From an uncultured Ruminococcus sp. (lineage in GTDB: Bacteria > Bacillota > Clostridia > Oscillospirales > Ruminococcaceae): a stretch of DNA of 11,960 bases. The notes below the pieces were generated by a model, which had not been told where the DNA came from, made no database searches, and saw nothing but the letters and a program-made list of their open reading frames with translations. Shown here piece by piece: positions 1 through 7,880 of this stretch. The translations under genes were made by a program, and so were the position numbers. Location of the stretch: assembly GCA_900545125.1 (NCBI GenBank), contig UQXS01000057.1:1-11960 (forward strand). Direction: 5' to 3'. The number at the start of each line of letters is the position of its first letter. The stretch's first letter is position 1.

Positions 1-74
1 GGTAAATTCCCTTTGGAAACCCATTATTGATTGTTCTTATTACCCCTTTGGGGCAATAAGAACAATCAGAGTGA
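1..74 (-). repeat. Edge repeat, copy 1: conserved flanks around a variable 41-nt hairpin
   Basis: Bases 6-32 are identical, in inverted orientation, to 11924-11950 near the other end of the window, and 64-74 match 11882-11892. Between the flanks is a hairpin at 28-68: a perfect 14-bp stem (28-41 with 55-68), an A/C mismatch (42/54), then CCCC-TTT-GGGG. The arms differ from copy 2 but remain paired. The strand is arbitrary; minus is given because the A/C mismatch becomes a G-U wobble there and copy 2 then reads in the plus direction. The element may continue beyond base 1. It has no T-run, so it is not an ordinary intrinsic terminator. Function is unknown; it could be a structured RNA, a hairpin recognised by a protein, or an interspersed palindromic repeat. 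Confidence 0.85.
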
Positions 75-97
75 ATATCCATATAGAAAATTCTCTC

Positions 98-140
98 TTG
101 ACATGAGCGCAAGATACAGGGTCACTTAAAGTTATTGACA
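98..140 (+). promoter_or_regulatory. Possible promoter region of thiC (weak)
   Basis: Two TTGACA hexamers, a perfect match to the -35 consensus, lie at 98-103 and 135-140 upstream of thiC. Neither has a convincing -10 box 16-18 bases downstream, so the start of transcription cannot be fixed. The leader from the repeat to the start codon is only about 96 bases and shows none of the conserved TPP-riboswitch segments such as CTGAGA. An AAAGGA ribosome binding site at 155-160 sits 10 bases before the ATG. Confidence 0.3.
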
Positions 141-170
141 TTATTTCCTGAATGAAAGGAATTACATATT

Positions 171-1484
171 ATGAAGAACTACAGCACACAAATGGAAGCT
201 GCAAAAAAGGGTATAATCACCCCTGAAATGAAAATAGTTGCAGAAAAGGAATACATCTCCGAAGAAGAGCTTTGCAGCCTTGTGGCAAAAGGAGAAGTCT
301 GCATACCCTGCAATATCAATCATAAATCTATTTCTCCGGAGGGAATAGGCAGCCGCATGAAAACTAAAATCAACGTAAATCTCGGAATTTCCGGCGACTG
401 CAATAATTACGACGTTGAAATGCAGAAAGTTGACATGGCCATTAAATTCGGTGCAGAAGCTATTATGGATCTCAGCAATTACGGAAAAACAAACACATTC
501 CGCAAAAAGCTGGTCGAGCAGTCCCCGGCAATGATAGGAACTGTTCCAATGTACGATGCTATTGGCTATCTGGAAAAAGATCTTCTTGAAATTACTGCCG
601 AAGATTTTCTGAAAGTCGTGAGAGCTCATGCGGAAGAAGGCGTTGACTTCATGACTATCCATGCCGGAATAAACAGGCGTGCGGTCGAAGCTTTCATGCG
701 TGACAAGCGGAAAATGAATATCGTTTCAAGAGGCGGTTCGCTCCTCTTTGCATGGATGATGATGACCGGAAACGAAAATCCTTTCTATGAACATTACGAC
801 GAGGTACTTGAGATCCTCCGTGAATATGATGTAACAATCAGTCTCGGAGATGCTCTCCGTCCCGGATGCATCGACGATTCCACCGATGCAGGACAGATAT
901 CCGAACTTATCGAACTTGGTGCTCTTACCGAAAGAGCATGGGCAAAGGATGTTCAGGTCATGGTCGAGGGTCCCGGTCATATGGCAATGAATGAAATTGC
1001 AGCCAATATGAAACTTCAGAAACGCATCTGTCACAACGCTCCTTTCTATGTTCTCGGCCCTCTCGTTACTGATATTGCTCCGGGCTACGATCATATCACA
1101 TCGGCTATCGGCGGAGCTATCGCTGCTGCAAGCGGTGCGGATTTCCTATGCTATGTAACGCCTGCCGAACACCTCAGACTTCCTGATCTTGACGACGTAA
1201 AGGAGGGTATCATTGCAAGCAGGATAGCTGCTCATGCCGCTGATATCGCCAAGGGAATGCCCCATGCCACAGATGCAGACAACGCTATGGCAGAAGCCCG
1301 TCATGCGGTGGACTGGGAGAAAATGTTCGATATCGCTATCGACGGTGAAAAGGCAAGAAGATACTTTGAAAGCACACCTCCGTCCGACAGACATACCTGC
1401 TCGATGTGCGGAAAAATGTGTGCAGTAAGAACTACAAACATGATACTCAACGGGGAAAAAGTTGAATTCTGTACGGAAAAATAA
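171..1484 (+). CDS. thiC: Phosphomethylpyrimidine synthase ThiC
   Basis: ThiC is a radical-SAM enzyme that rearranges 5-aminoimidazole ribotide into HMP-phosphate, the pyrimidine half of thiamine, in the cytoplasm. The 437-residue protein has typical family segments: TQMEAAKKGIITPEM near the N terminus, SRMKTKINVNLG, ALRPGCIDDSTD, VMVEGPGH and LGPLVTDIAPGYDHI. It is the short form found in clostridia and archaea, without the extra N-terminal domain of the roughly 630-residue E. coli protein. The C-terminal iron-sulfur motif is C410-x2-C413-x3-C417, one residue shorter in the second gap than the CX2CX4C of E. coli-type enzymes. AAAGGA lies 10 bases before the ATG. It is the first gene of a plus-strand operon with thiH and tenI. 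No TPP riboswitch is seen upstream. Confidence 0.96.
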   Translation: MKNYSTQMEAAKKGIITPEMKIVAEKEYISEEELCSLVAKGEVCIPCNINHKSISPEGIGSRMKTKINVNLGISGDCNNYDVEMQKVDMAIKFGAEAIMDLSNYGKTNTFRKKLVEQSPAMIGTVPMYDAIGYLEKDLLEITAEDFLKVVRAHAEEGVDFMTIHAGINRRAVEAFMRDKRKMNIVSRGGSLLFAWMMMTGNENPFYEHYDEVLEILREYDVTISLGDALRPGCIDDSTDAGQISELIELGALTERAWAKDVQVMVEGPGHMAMNEIAANMKLQKRICHNAPFYVLGPLVTDIAPGYDHITSAIGGAIAAASGADFLCYVTPAEHLRLPDLDDVKEGIIASRIAAHAADIAKGMPHATDADNAMAEARHAVDWEKMFDIAIDGEKARRYFESTPPSDRHTCSMCGKMCAVRTTNMILNGEKVEFCTEK

Positions 1485-1506
1485 TCTCTCAAAGGAAGAA
1501 TTACAA

Positions 1507-2760
1507 ATGGAAAATAAATACTTTGTTGATTCGGACAAGCTTTCCGAAGCTGCTTTGAAAAAAAAGCACGAGCTTGAAAACAATCCGGAATCACGCACAA
1601 ATCATATGGAATACATGAGCGGAATGGAACAAATAAATTCCGATATCTGCGGCAAGGTCATTTCGGAAATAAAAAGCTACGACTACAACAGCTATACTGC
1701 GGCAGATGTCCGTGCAGCTCTTTCTCATGAAAACTGCACTGTGGAGGATCTGAAAGCACTGCTTTCACCTGCCGCCGAACCTTTTCTGGAAAAAATGGCT
1801 GAACGTGCAAGGCTTGAGACGCAAAAGCATTTCGGAAATACGGTTTATCTGTTCACGCCGCTGTATATTGCGAATCATTGTGAAAATTACTGCGTATACT
1901 GCGGTTTCAACTGCTATAACGATATCAGGAGAATGAAGCTTGATACGGCTCAGATCGAACATGAAATGAAAATAATCGCCGACAGCGGCATGGAAGAAAT
2001 TCTCATCCTGACCGGTGAAAGCAGGACGCAGAGCAGCGTTGAATATATCGGTGAGGCATGCCGTCTTGCGAGAAAGTACTTCAAAATGGTCGGAGTTGAG
2101 ATCTATCCTGTCAATACTGACGAATACCGCTATCTTCACGAATGCGGCGTGGACTATGTTACCGTCTTTCAGGAGACCTATGACAGCGACCGTTACGAAC
2201 AGCTTCATCTCATGGGACATAAAAGAGTCTGGCCGTACCGCTTTGACGCTCAGGAAAGAGCGTTAATAGCTGGAATGAGGGGCGTTGCAGGTTCGGCTCT
2301 CCTTGGACTTTCAGATTTCAGAAAGGACGCTCTTGCAAGTGCACTGCATATGTACTATCTCCAGAGAAAATATCCGCACGCAGAAATTTCACTCTCCTGC
2401 CCGAGACTTCGTCCCATAGTAAACAATGACGCAATAAATCCTCTTGACGTTCATGAAAAACAGCTTTGCCAGATCCTCTGCGCATACAGGATATTCATGC
2501 CGTTCTGCGGCATCACGGTATCTTCGAGAGAAAGTGAGACGTTCCGCAACGGAATAGTTAAAATTGCTGCAACAAAAGTATCCGCAGGAGTTTCAACCGG
2601 TATCGGCGACCACGAAAGCAAGTACACCGGAAAAGAAAACATCAGCGAGGGCGGCGACGAACAGTTCGAGATAAACGACAACAGAAGCTTCAAAAAAATG
2701 TACAGCGATATGTCCGGCGAAGGACTTCAGCCCGTACTGAACGATTATCTTTATGTTTGA
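1507..2760 (+). CDS. thiH: 2-iminoacetate synthase ThiH (tyrosine lyase)
   Basis: ThiH is a radical-SAM enzyme that cleaves tyrosine to dehydroglycine (2-iminoacetate) and p-cresol. Dehydroglycine is the glycine-derived input to the thiazole synthase ThiG in anaerobes. The 417-residue protein carries C125-x3-C129-x2-C132 in NHCENYCVYCGFN, the cluster-binding motif, followed by ThiH-type segments EILILTGE, VEIYPVNTDEY, TVFQETYD and SLSCPRLRP. The ATG at 1507 is chosen because AAAGGAAG (1491-1498) sits 8 bases upstream; a TTG at 1462 in the same frame would overlap thiC and lacks such a site. The gene follows thiC by 22 bases and overlaps tenI by 8. ThiG, ThiS and ThiF partners are not in the window. 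Confidence 0.95.
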   Translation: MENKYFVDSDKLSEAALKKKHELENNPESRTNHMEYMSGMEQINSDICGKVISEIKSYDYNSYTAADVRAALSHENCTVEDLKALLSPAAEPFLEKMAERARLETQKHFGNTVYLFTPLYIANHCENYCVYCGFNCYNDIRRMKLDTAQIEHEMKIIADSGMEEILILTGESRTQSSVEYIGEACRLARKYFKMVGVEIYPVNTDEYRYLHECGVDYVTVFQETYDSDRYEQLHLMGHKRVWPYRFDAQERALIAGMRGVAGSALLGLSDFRKDALASALHMYYLQRKYPHAEISLSCPRLRPIVNNDAINPLDVHEKQLCQILCAYRIFMPFCGITVSSRESETFRNGIVKIAATKVSAGVSTGIGDHESKYTGKENISEGGDEQFEINDNRSFKKMYSDMSGEGLQPVLNDYLYV

Positions 2761-3352
2761 TATCATCTGCGTCACCGACAGAAAAAGCTGCCGGGAGGAT
2801 TTTTTCACAAGGCTTGATAAGATCGCGGCGGCAATTCCGGACAGAATTATTCTCCGTGACAAAGAATCGGACATTGACGATTACACCGTATTTGCGGAAA
2901 AATCATTGAAGATCTGCCGTGAGTACGGTATACCGTGCAGTATCCATACGCACATATCCACGGCTGAAAAACTCGGTATCGGAGAAATACATCTGCCTTT
3001 ATCGGTTCTGAGAAGTTTTTCCGGAAATATAAAAGACAGATTCAGGACAGTCGGCGTATCTGTACACTCTGCGGAAGAAGCCGCAGAAGCCGAAAATTTC
3101 GGCGCAGATTACATCACAGCAGGTCATATCTTCACTACCAACTGTAAAAAAGGACTTCCGCCCCGTGGAATTGATTTCCTTAAAAAAGTCTGCAAAAGCG
3201 TTGATATCCCGGTCTACGCCATCGGTGGGATAAATCCGGAAAATATATCCCGGATCAGAAACGCCGGAGCATCCGGTGCCTGCATAATGAGCAGTTTCAT
3301 GAACTGCAATGAACCTGAACTTTTTATACGGCAGTTAAAAAAGGGGTTATAA
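2753..3352 (+). CDS. tenI: Thiazole tautomerase TenI (ThiE/TenI family)
   Basis: This 199-residue TIM-barrel protein belongs to the ThiE/TenI family. TenI aromatises the thiazole carboxylate phosphate made by ThiG, while true ThiE joins thiazole and pyrimidine phosphates. TenI is favoured because the segment VSVHSAEEAAEAENFGADY followed by AGHIFTTNCKKG closely resembles Bacillus TenI as I recall it, including the histidine of GH-F-T-CKKG that corresponds to its catalytic residue. The HLGQxD segment of ThiE is replaced by IHLPLSV. AIGGI and a C-terminal AGASGACIMSS phosphate loop are retained. The ATG lies inside the last codons of thiH (8-base overlap), implying translational coupling. Automatic pipelines may label it thiamine-phosphate synthase; that alternative is not excluded. 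Confidence 0.78.
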   Translation: MFDIICVTDRKSCREDFFTRLDKIAAAIPDRIILRDKESDIDDYTVFAEKSLKICREYGIPCSIHTHISTAEKLGIGEIHLPLSVLRSFSGNIKDRFRTVGVSVHSAEEAAEAENFGADYITAGHIFTTNCKKGLPPRGIDFLKKVCKSVDIPVYAIGGINPENISRIRNAGASGACIMSSFMNCNEPELFIRQLKKGL

Positions 3353-3357
3353 AAATA

Positions 3358-3389
3358 AAAGGACGAACCATAATTCCGGTTCGTCCTTT
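3358..3389. terminator. Bidirectional intrinsic terminator between tenI and the permease gene
   Basis: A perfect 12-bp stem (AAAGGACGAACC at 3358-3369 with 3378-3389) encloses an 8-base loop between two convergent genes. Read on the minus strand it is followed by a T-rich tail (TTTTATTTTTATAA), so it should stop permease transcripts well. On the plus strand the T-run is only three bases, giving weaker termination after tenI. Confidence 0.88.
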
Positions 3390-3394
3390 GCGCT

Positions 3395-6088
3395 TTATAA
3401 ATTCTCGTTTTTCAGAGCATCAATGGGATTATCCTTTTTGATTTTGCTCATTGAGTACATCATGGTTGCAAAAACAACAAGCAGTACGCTTGAAACTGCT
3501 ATCAGTATTGCCTTCCACGGAAGCCGGAAGTCGGTTTCAAATCCTTCTGAAACAGAACGATATATAAAATATGTAATGGCTATCGAAACAGGAAGCCCAT
3601 ACATCAGCGACTTTATACCGTAAAGTATGCATTCATAATTCATCATGCGGTTAAATCCACTGCCGGTCATTCCGATAGATTTCAGCATAGCAAATTCACG
3701 CCGTCTGAGGCTTATATTCGTTGATATGGTATTGAAAACGTTGGCAGCAGCAATAAGCGAAATAAGAACTATAAATCCATAGGCAAATACCTGAACTATA
3801 GTCACGAAATTTCTGTCAGATTCAGCTATTTCTGCATAATCTGTAATATCTCCTGCCGGAAGAAGCTGATTATCAATAAGTTCTTTCAAAGCCGTATAGC
3901 TTTCGGCGTGGTCTTCCGACTTTAACTTGAAAGATGTATAGAAATAATCGTCCGATTCTTCTGGGATAACTCTGTTCATTATACTATAAGGATAAATTAT
4001 CATTCCGCTGGCGGAATACTCTAAGAAAAACGGTGCTTCATCGATTTTTCCGCCAATATCTATATTCGTCCTGATTTTTGATTCGTCTGATTTTATTTTT
4101 AACGAATCTTCCGGATCGTCATTGTTTCTGTAAACAACATATTCTATATCCTCTAAACCGGTTTCTTCGTCATATTCATATGTTTCAAAATAATATCCGT
4201 CAAATTTTTTCCTGAAATCAATTTCCAGACTGCATCTGTCCTCGTTGAGGATATTGATATTGACATATTTTTCCTTATCGCTGTCAAAATATTTGATATC
4301 ATCATATATCAGAGCCATAGGTTTATCGGGATTTATATATTTATCTTTATTTTTTATATTATTTTCGTCAAGCAATCTTATAAACTCATCATCGTTTACA
4401 AAATAAAGATAAACAGGAATTTCACTGTCCGAATCGTTTGTATAAATATTTTTAATTTCATCTGTCAGATCTTCTGATTTAAAATCCCCTGTCATCAGAT
4501 ATTTTCGGCAATAGGCTGCCCGTTCGGTATTCTCTTCATTCCGGATCGTTCTGAGAACTTCATCTTCGCTGAATCCGGACATATCTTCATAATCAGGTAT
4601 ATAGGACAGATCATATCCGTAGGTATCAAAAGTCGTATCAGCCATTTCTACAAGATAATCCGTAAATGCGGCGGACGGTATAAACAGCACAATGCTCATA
4701 AAAAGACTGACTACGGTAGCCCTATACTTCTTTTTGCTTCTCTTATAATATTTGTGAGCAAGAATGCCGGGAAGTCCAAAAATCTTTCCGATAATCTTCG
4801 GTGTTTTAATGTGCTTTTTCTGGAATTTTATATCGTTTGTCTGCCTGATAGCTTCAACGGCAGATATCTTCGTCGCTCTTTTTGACGGTATCCAGGCTGA
4901 AATGAGAACCGTTACAAGAGCCACTGCACAGGCTATTACCACAGCCGGAAATGAAACGCAGAGTTTCATTTTAACTTCACCTGACGCACTGCCGCCGAAC
5001 GAATTAAATTTGTCGCCTATAAAAACAAATGTTGTGCCGATTCCCGCAATTCCGACGAGTATTCCGAGGGGAATGCCTATCAGACTTACGACTCCTGCTT
5101 CAAAGAAAACGCTGCGGCGAAGCTGCTTGCGTGTCGCACCAATGGACGAAAGCAGCCCGAACTGTTTTGTTCTTTCCGATACGGAGATAGAAAAAGCATT
5201 ATAAATAAGCGAAATTGAACCGAACATTATGAGCACAATAATGATTGCTGCAATGCTGTAAAGAACATCTGTAAATCCGTTATACTTTGCTGCTCCGTAG
5301 CATATAAGAAGTTCATCATTTGTAGAAGCCTCAAGTTCGTTTTTTTCAATGAATTCAAAAATATCCTTCGGCTTTTTCATGCTGAAATAAACATCGTATC
5401 TGGATGTATTTGCATCGTCGGCAGACGGAACAGTTATCGCAGTAAATCCGGGAGCACTCCAACTCTCAAACCCCGGACGGCTGAATAGCCCGACAACAGT
5501 AAAAGTTCTTGTTTCATTTACTGTAAACTGCTCATTATCTTCTATTGGATTTCCCTCATCATCGTAAGCATAATACGGATTTCTCTGTCCGAGAATATAT
5601 CCGTCTCTTGTTCGCTGACCGATGTCCAGTTCAACAGTATCGCCGACAGACCATGAAAGTCCGGCGTTATTCGCAAGATGATCCGGAAGAATTATCTCGT
5701 TTTCATTTTCCGGAAATCTGCCTGCCTTCATGTGTACAGACATGGTATCTGCAAATTTTTTATCTGCTCCAAGAATATACAGAAACGGTTTATCTTTGCC
5801 TTCGCTGTCTATTTCAGCATATCCCACCTGCTGAGCACAAACCGTTTCTGACACTTCATCAGAATTTTTGATAACACTGTAGGAATCATAATCGGCATCC
5901 GTAACGCTTCCCTGCCAATTACCGTTTTCATATATGATAGATCTCTTCATATAATCAAGGAAACTTGAAACCGAAGTTGAAACAGCACATATCAGCGCAG
6001 TTGAAAGCACTATTCCGATTATCGTGACCACAGTCCTTGTTCTGTTTCTTTTAAGCGACTGCAAGGTGACTTTATGAAAAATATTCAT
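3395..6088 (-). CDS. ABC transporter permease, FtsX family, 8 predicted membrane segments
   Basis: This 897-residue inner-membrane protein is the permease of an ABC system. Predicted membrane segments lie near 19-44, 275-300, 331-357, 377-400, 457-480, 761-785, 821-844 and 859-880. They form two FtsX-like units, each with a large outer-face domain (about 45-270 and 481-755). The motif SSIGATRKQLRR after segment 2 is echoed by LKSIGMTGSGFNR after segment 6, the coupling region typical of FtsX/MacB-type permeases. The second outer domain is strongly acidic. The start overlaps the ATPase stop by 4 bases (TCAT at 6085-6088), so the two are coupled. Such permeases often export or detach antimicrobial peptides or lipoproteins rather than import nutrients; the substrate cannot be told from sequence. 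The length and 8-segment topology do not fit the roughly 650-residue, 10-segment BceB type. Confidence 0.93.
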   Translation of the reverse strand: MNIFHKVTLQSLKRNRTRTVVTIIGIVLSTALICAVSTSVSSFLDYMKRSIIYENGNWQGSVTDADYDSYSVIKNSDEVSETVCAQQVGYAEIDSEGKDKPFLYILGADKKFADTMSVHMKAGRFPENENEIILPDHLANNAGLSWSVGDTVELDIGQRTRDGYILGQRNPYYAYDDEGNPIEDNEQFTVNETRTFTVVGLFSRPGFESWSAPGFTAITVPSADDANTSRYDVYFSMKKPKDIFEFIEKNELEASTNDELLICYGAAKYNGFTDVLYSIAAIIIVLIMFGSISLIYNAFSISVSERTKQFGLLSSIGATRKQLRRSVFFEAGVVSLIGIPLGILVGIAGIGTTFVFIGDKFNSFGGSASGEVKMKLCVSFPAVVIACAVALVTVLISAWIPSKRATKISAVEAIRQTNDIKFQKKHIKTPKIIGKIFGLPGILAHKYYKRSKKKYRATVVSLFMSIVLFIPSAAFTDYLVEMADTTFDTYGYDLSYIPDYEDMSGFSEDEVLRTIRNEENTERAAYCRKYLMTGDFKSEDLTDEIKNIYTNDSDSEIPVYLYFVNDDEFIRLLDENNIKNKDKYINPDKPMALIYDDIKYFDSDKEKYVNINILNEDRCSLEIDFRKKFDGYYFETYEYDEETGLEDIEYVVYRNNDDPEDSLKIKSDESKIRTNIDIGGKIDEAPFFLEYSASGMIIYPYSIMNRVIPEESDDYFYTSFKLKSEDHAESYTALKELIDNQLLPAGDITDYAEIAESDRNFVTIVQVFAYGFIVLISLIAAANVFNTISTNISLRRREFAMLKSIGMTGSGFNRMMNYECILYGIKSLMYGLPVSIAITYFIYRSVSEGFETDFRLPWKAILIAVSSVLLVVFATMMYSMSKIKKDNPIDALKNENL

Positions 6089-6768
6089 TTGCGTATCACC
6101 TCATCGTTTTTGATTTTTCCGTCCTCAACGGTAAGTATTCTGTCCGCCTGAAGAGCGATATTCTCATCATGGGTGATAATAATAAGCGTCTGATTATATC
6201 TTTCATTGGAATATTTCAGAAGTTCCATTATCTCCTGACTGTTTCTGCTGTCAAGATTTCCGGTAGGTTCGTCGGCAAGAACCACGGCAGGTGAGTTCAT
6301 AAGAGCTCTGCCGATAGAAACACGCTGCTGCTGTCCGCCTGAAAGCTGATTCGGAAGATGATTTTCACGTCCGTTCAGTTTAAGCGTTGAAATAAGTTCG
6401 TTCAGTCTCTCCGTATTCACCTTCTGACTGTCCATAAGAACCGGAAGCGTAATGTTTTCCGTAACGTTCAGAACCGGTATCAGATTGTAGAACTGATAAA
6501 TAAGCCCTACCTGACGGCGTCTGAATACCGCAAGCTGATCTTCGTTCTGGGAGTATACATCGCAGCCATCCATAAAGACCTTTCCGCTGGTCGGCTTGTC
6601 AACACCGCCGAGAATGTGCAGCAGTGTTGACTTTCCCGAACCTGACGGCCCAATTATAGCAACAAATTCTCCTTTGCTGACCGAAAATGAAACATTATCG
6701 AGAGCATGAACGATATTTTCACCTTTTCCGTAGGTTTTGCACAGGTTTTCAACTTTCAAAATTTCCAT
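6085..6768 (-). CDS. ABC transporter ATPase, LolD/MacB type
   Basis: This 227-residue cytoplasmic ATPase powers the adjacent permease. It has all nucleotide-binding motifs: Walker A GPSGSGKST (40-48), Q-loop glutamine 92, signature LSGGQQQR (142-149), Walker B VVLADE (162-167) with the D-loop GNLD, and H-loop histidine 200. The EPTGNLDS tail is typical of ATPases that pair with FtsX-family permeases. The ATG at 6768 is chosen because AAAGGAG (6776-6782) lies 7 bases upstream; an in-frame ATG at 6798 adds ten residues, falls on the promoter -10 box and is rejected. The gene is 107 bases from the kinase gene and has its own promoter. Confidence 0.95.
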   Translation of the reverse strand: MEILKVENLCKTYGKGENIVHALDNVSFSVSKGEFVAIIGPSGSGKSTLLHILGGVDKPTSGKVFMDGCDVYSQNEDQLAVFRRRQVGLIYQFYNLIPVLNVTENITLPVLMDSQKVNTERLNELISTLKLNGRENHLPNQLSGGQQQRVSIGRALMNSPAVVLADEPTGNLDSRNSQEIMELLKYSNERYNQTLIIITHDENIALQADRILTVEDGKIKNDEVIRK

Positions 6769-6797
6769 AACTGTTCTCCTTTTCAGATTATGTTTCA

Positions 6798-6850
6798 ATT
6801 ATATCATGCCCGGGTGACATTGAAGTGACTTGAATATTACAAAAATGTAA
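6798..6850 (-). promoter_or_regulatory. Promoter and candidate response-regulator site for the ABC transporter
   Basis: On the minus strand a perfect -10 box TATAAT (6798-6803) has no good -35 at the expected distance. Instead two 11-bp tandem repeats, TGACATTGAAG (6815-6825) and TGACTTGAATA (6826-6836) in plus-strand reading, cover the -35 region. The inverted repeat TTACA-AAAA-TGTAA (6837-6850) lies just upstream of them. A weak -35 replaced by 11-bp-phased direct repeats is how OmpR/PhoB-type regulators commonly activate. The neighbouring response regulator is the obvious candidate; that link is inference. Confidence 0.65.
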
Positions 6851-6875
6851 CCTTGGAGAACAGGAATATCACGAA

Positions 6876-7880
6876 TCAGATTATTTCCTTATAAAATTTT
6901 ATAATAAATTCAGCACCTCCGGACTTTATGTTCTCTGCTTTTACCGTACCGTTCTGATTGGTTACTATCATTCTTGCAAGATTGAGACCAATCCCGAAAC
7001 TTTTTTCATCGGAATTTTCTCCTTTATAAAAACGTTCAAAAATGTGCGGAAGATCGTCTTCCGGAATACCGCTGCCGTTATCGCAGATGCATATTTCTGA
7101 GAAAAGCGGATTTTCCTCGGCAGTTATTGTGATAGTTCCTCCGGCGGGAGTATGTTCCGTGCAGTTTTTGACAATATTACCGATTGCTTCACAGTTCCAT
7201 GCCGTATCGCCGATAATGTTTCCGGAAGCTTTTATATCCAGCGTCTGTTCACGCAGATCTATCGAAACAAGCAGCGGAGCACAGGATCTTTCAATTAATT
7301 CATTGAGACTAATCTCCTCCCGTTTGAATGTGACCGTTCCGGCATCAAGCTTTGATATTTTCAAAAGTGTAGTGATAAGCCAGTCTATACGTGAAAGAAG
7401 CTGCCGGAGTTCAAAATAAAGACGACTGCGGCGTTCATCATTGATTCCCGGCTTTGAAAGAAGCTGGACAATAATATTTATTGAAGTCAGCGGCGTTCGT
7501 ATCTGATGTGAGATATCTGCTATAGAATCGGCAAGATAGATCTTGTCATTCATCAGTTTCTGCCGCTGTTCACGCAGACAGACAATCATTTTGTATATTT
7601 CGCTCTCAAGAACGGCAAGCTCGCCTTCTTCGTAGGAACTGCGCATAAAATGATCGTTTCCGTGCAGGATACTGTCTATATCATAAGCAAGACTTCTTAT
7701 CCTGCGGTATCTTCTCCATGTTATAAAAATATGAACCAAAATAAAAATCAGGCAGAGCACGGATACAAAGACTACCGGACGGATATCCGCATAAAGAGAA
7801 TATATCACGGCAGCAACTGAAATGACCGTAAAAAGCAGGACTCCTCGTAAAACTTCGGCATTGCGCAGTAATTTCATCAT
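6876..7880 (-). CDS. Sensor histidine kinase with two membrane segments and a short outer loop
   Basis: This 334-residue membrane sensor kinase pairs with the response regulator encoded just upstream. Two hydrophobic segments, about 11-30 and 35-54, are joined by only a few residues, so there is no extracellular sensing domain. The phosphoacceptor is H125 in ISHQIRTPL, followed by an N box (GNIVKNCTEHT, 234-244), G1 DNGSGIP (267-273), F box FERFYKG (281-287) and G2 GIGLN (296-300). The short-loop layout matches kinases that sense through a partner ABC transporter, such as BceS-like proteins, which fits its neighbours. The ATG at 7880 overlaps the regulator stop by 4 bases; a second ATG follows at 7877, with AAGGTGG just upstream of both, so the first residue is uncertain by one. 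Confidence 0.95.
   Translation of the reverse strand: MMKLLRNAEVLRGVLLFTVISVAAVIYSLYADIRPVVFVSVLCLIFILVHIFITWRRYRRIRSLAYDIDSILHGNDHFMRSSYEEGELAVLESEIYKMIVCLREQRQKLMNDKIYLADSIADISHQIRTPLTSINIIVQLLSKPGINDERRSRLYFELRQLLSRIDWLITTLLKISKLDAGTVTFKREEISLNELIERSCAPLLVSIDLREQTLDIKASGNIIGDTAWNCEAIGNIVKNCTEHTPAGGTITITAEENPLFSEICICDNGSGIPEDDLPHIFERFYKGENSDEKSFGIGLNLARMIVTNQNGTVKAENIKSGGAEFIIKFYKEII

Noticed and set aside
28..68. Hairpin as an intrinsic terminator of an upstream gene
   Set aside because: The stem is strong but has no T-run on either side in either direction, and the conserved flanks indicate a different element.
75..170. TPP riboswitch upstream of thiC
   Set aside because: The conserved CTGAGA and distal pairing segments are absent and the leader is too short.
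1462..1506. TTG start extending thiH into thiC
   Set aside because: The ATG at 1507 has a well-placed AAAGGAAG and gives the usual ThiH N terminus.
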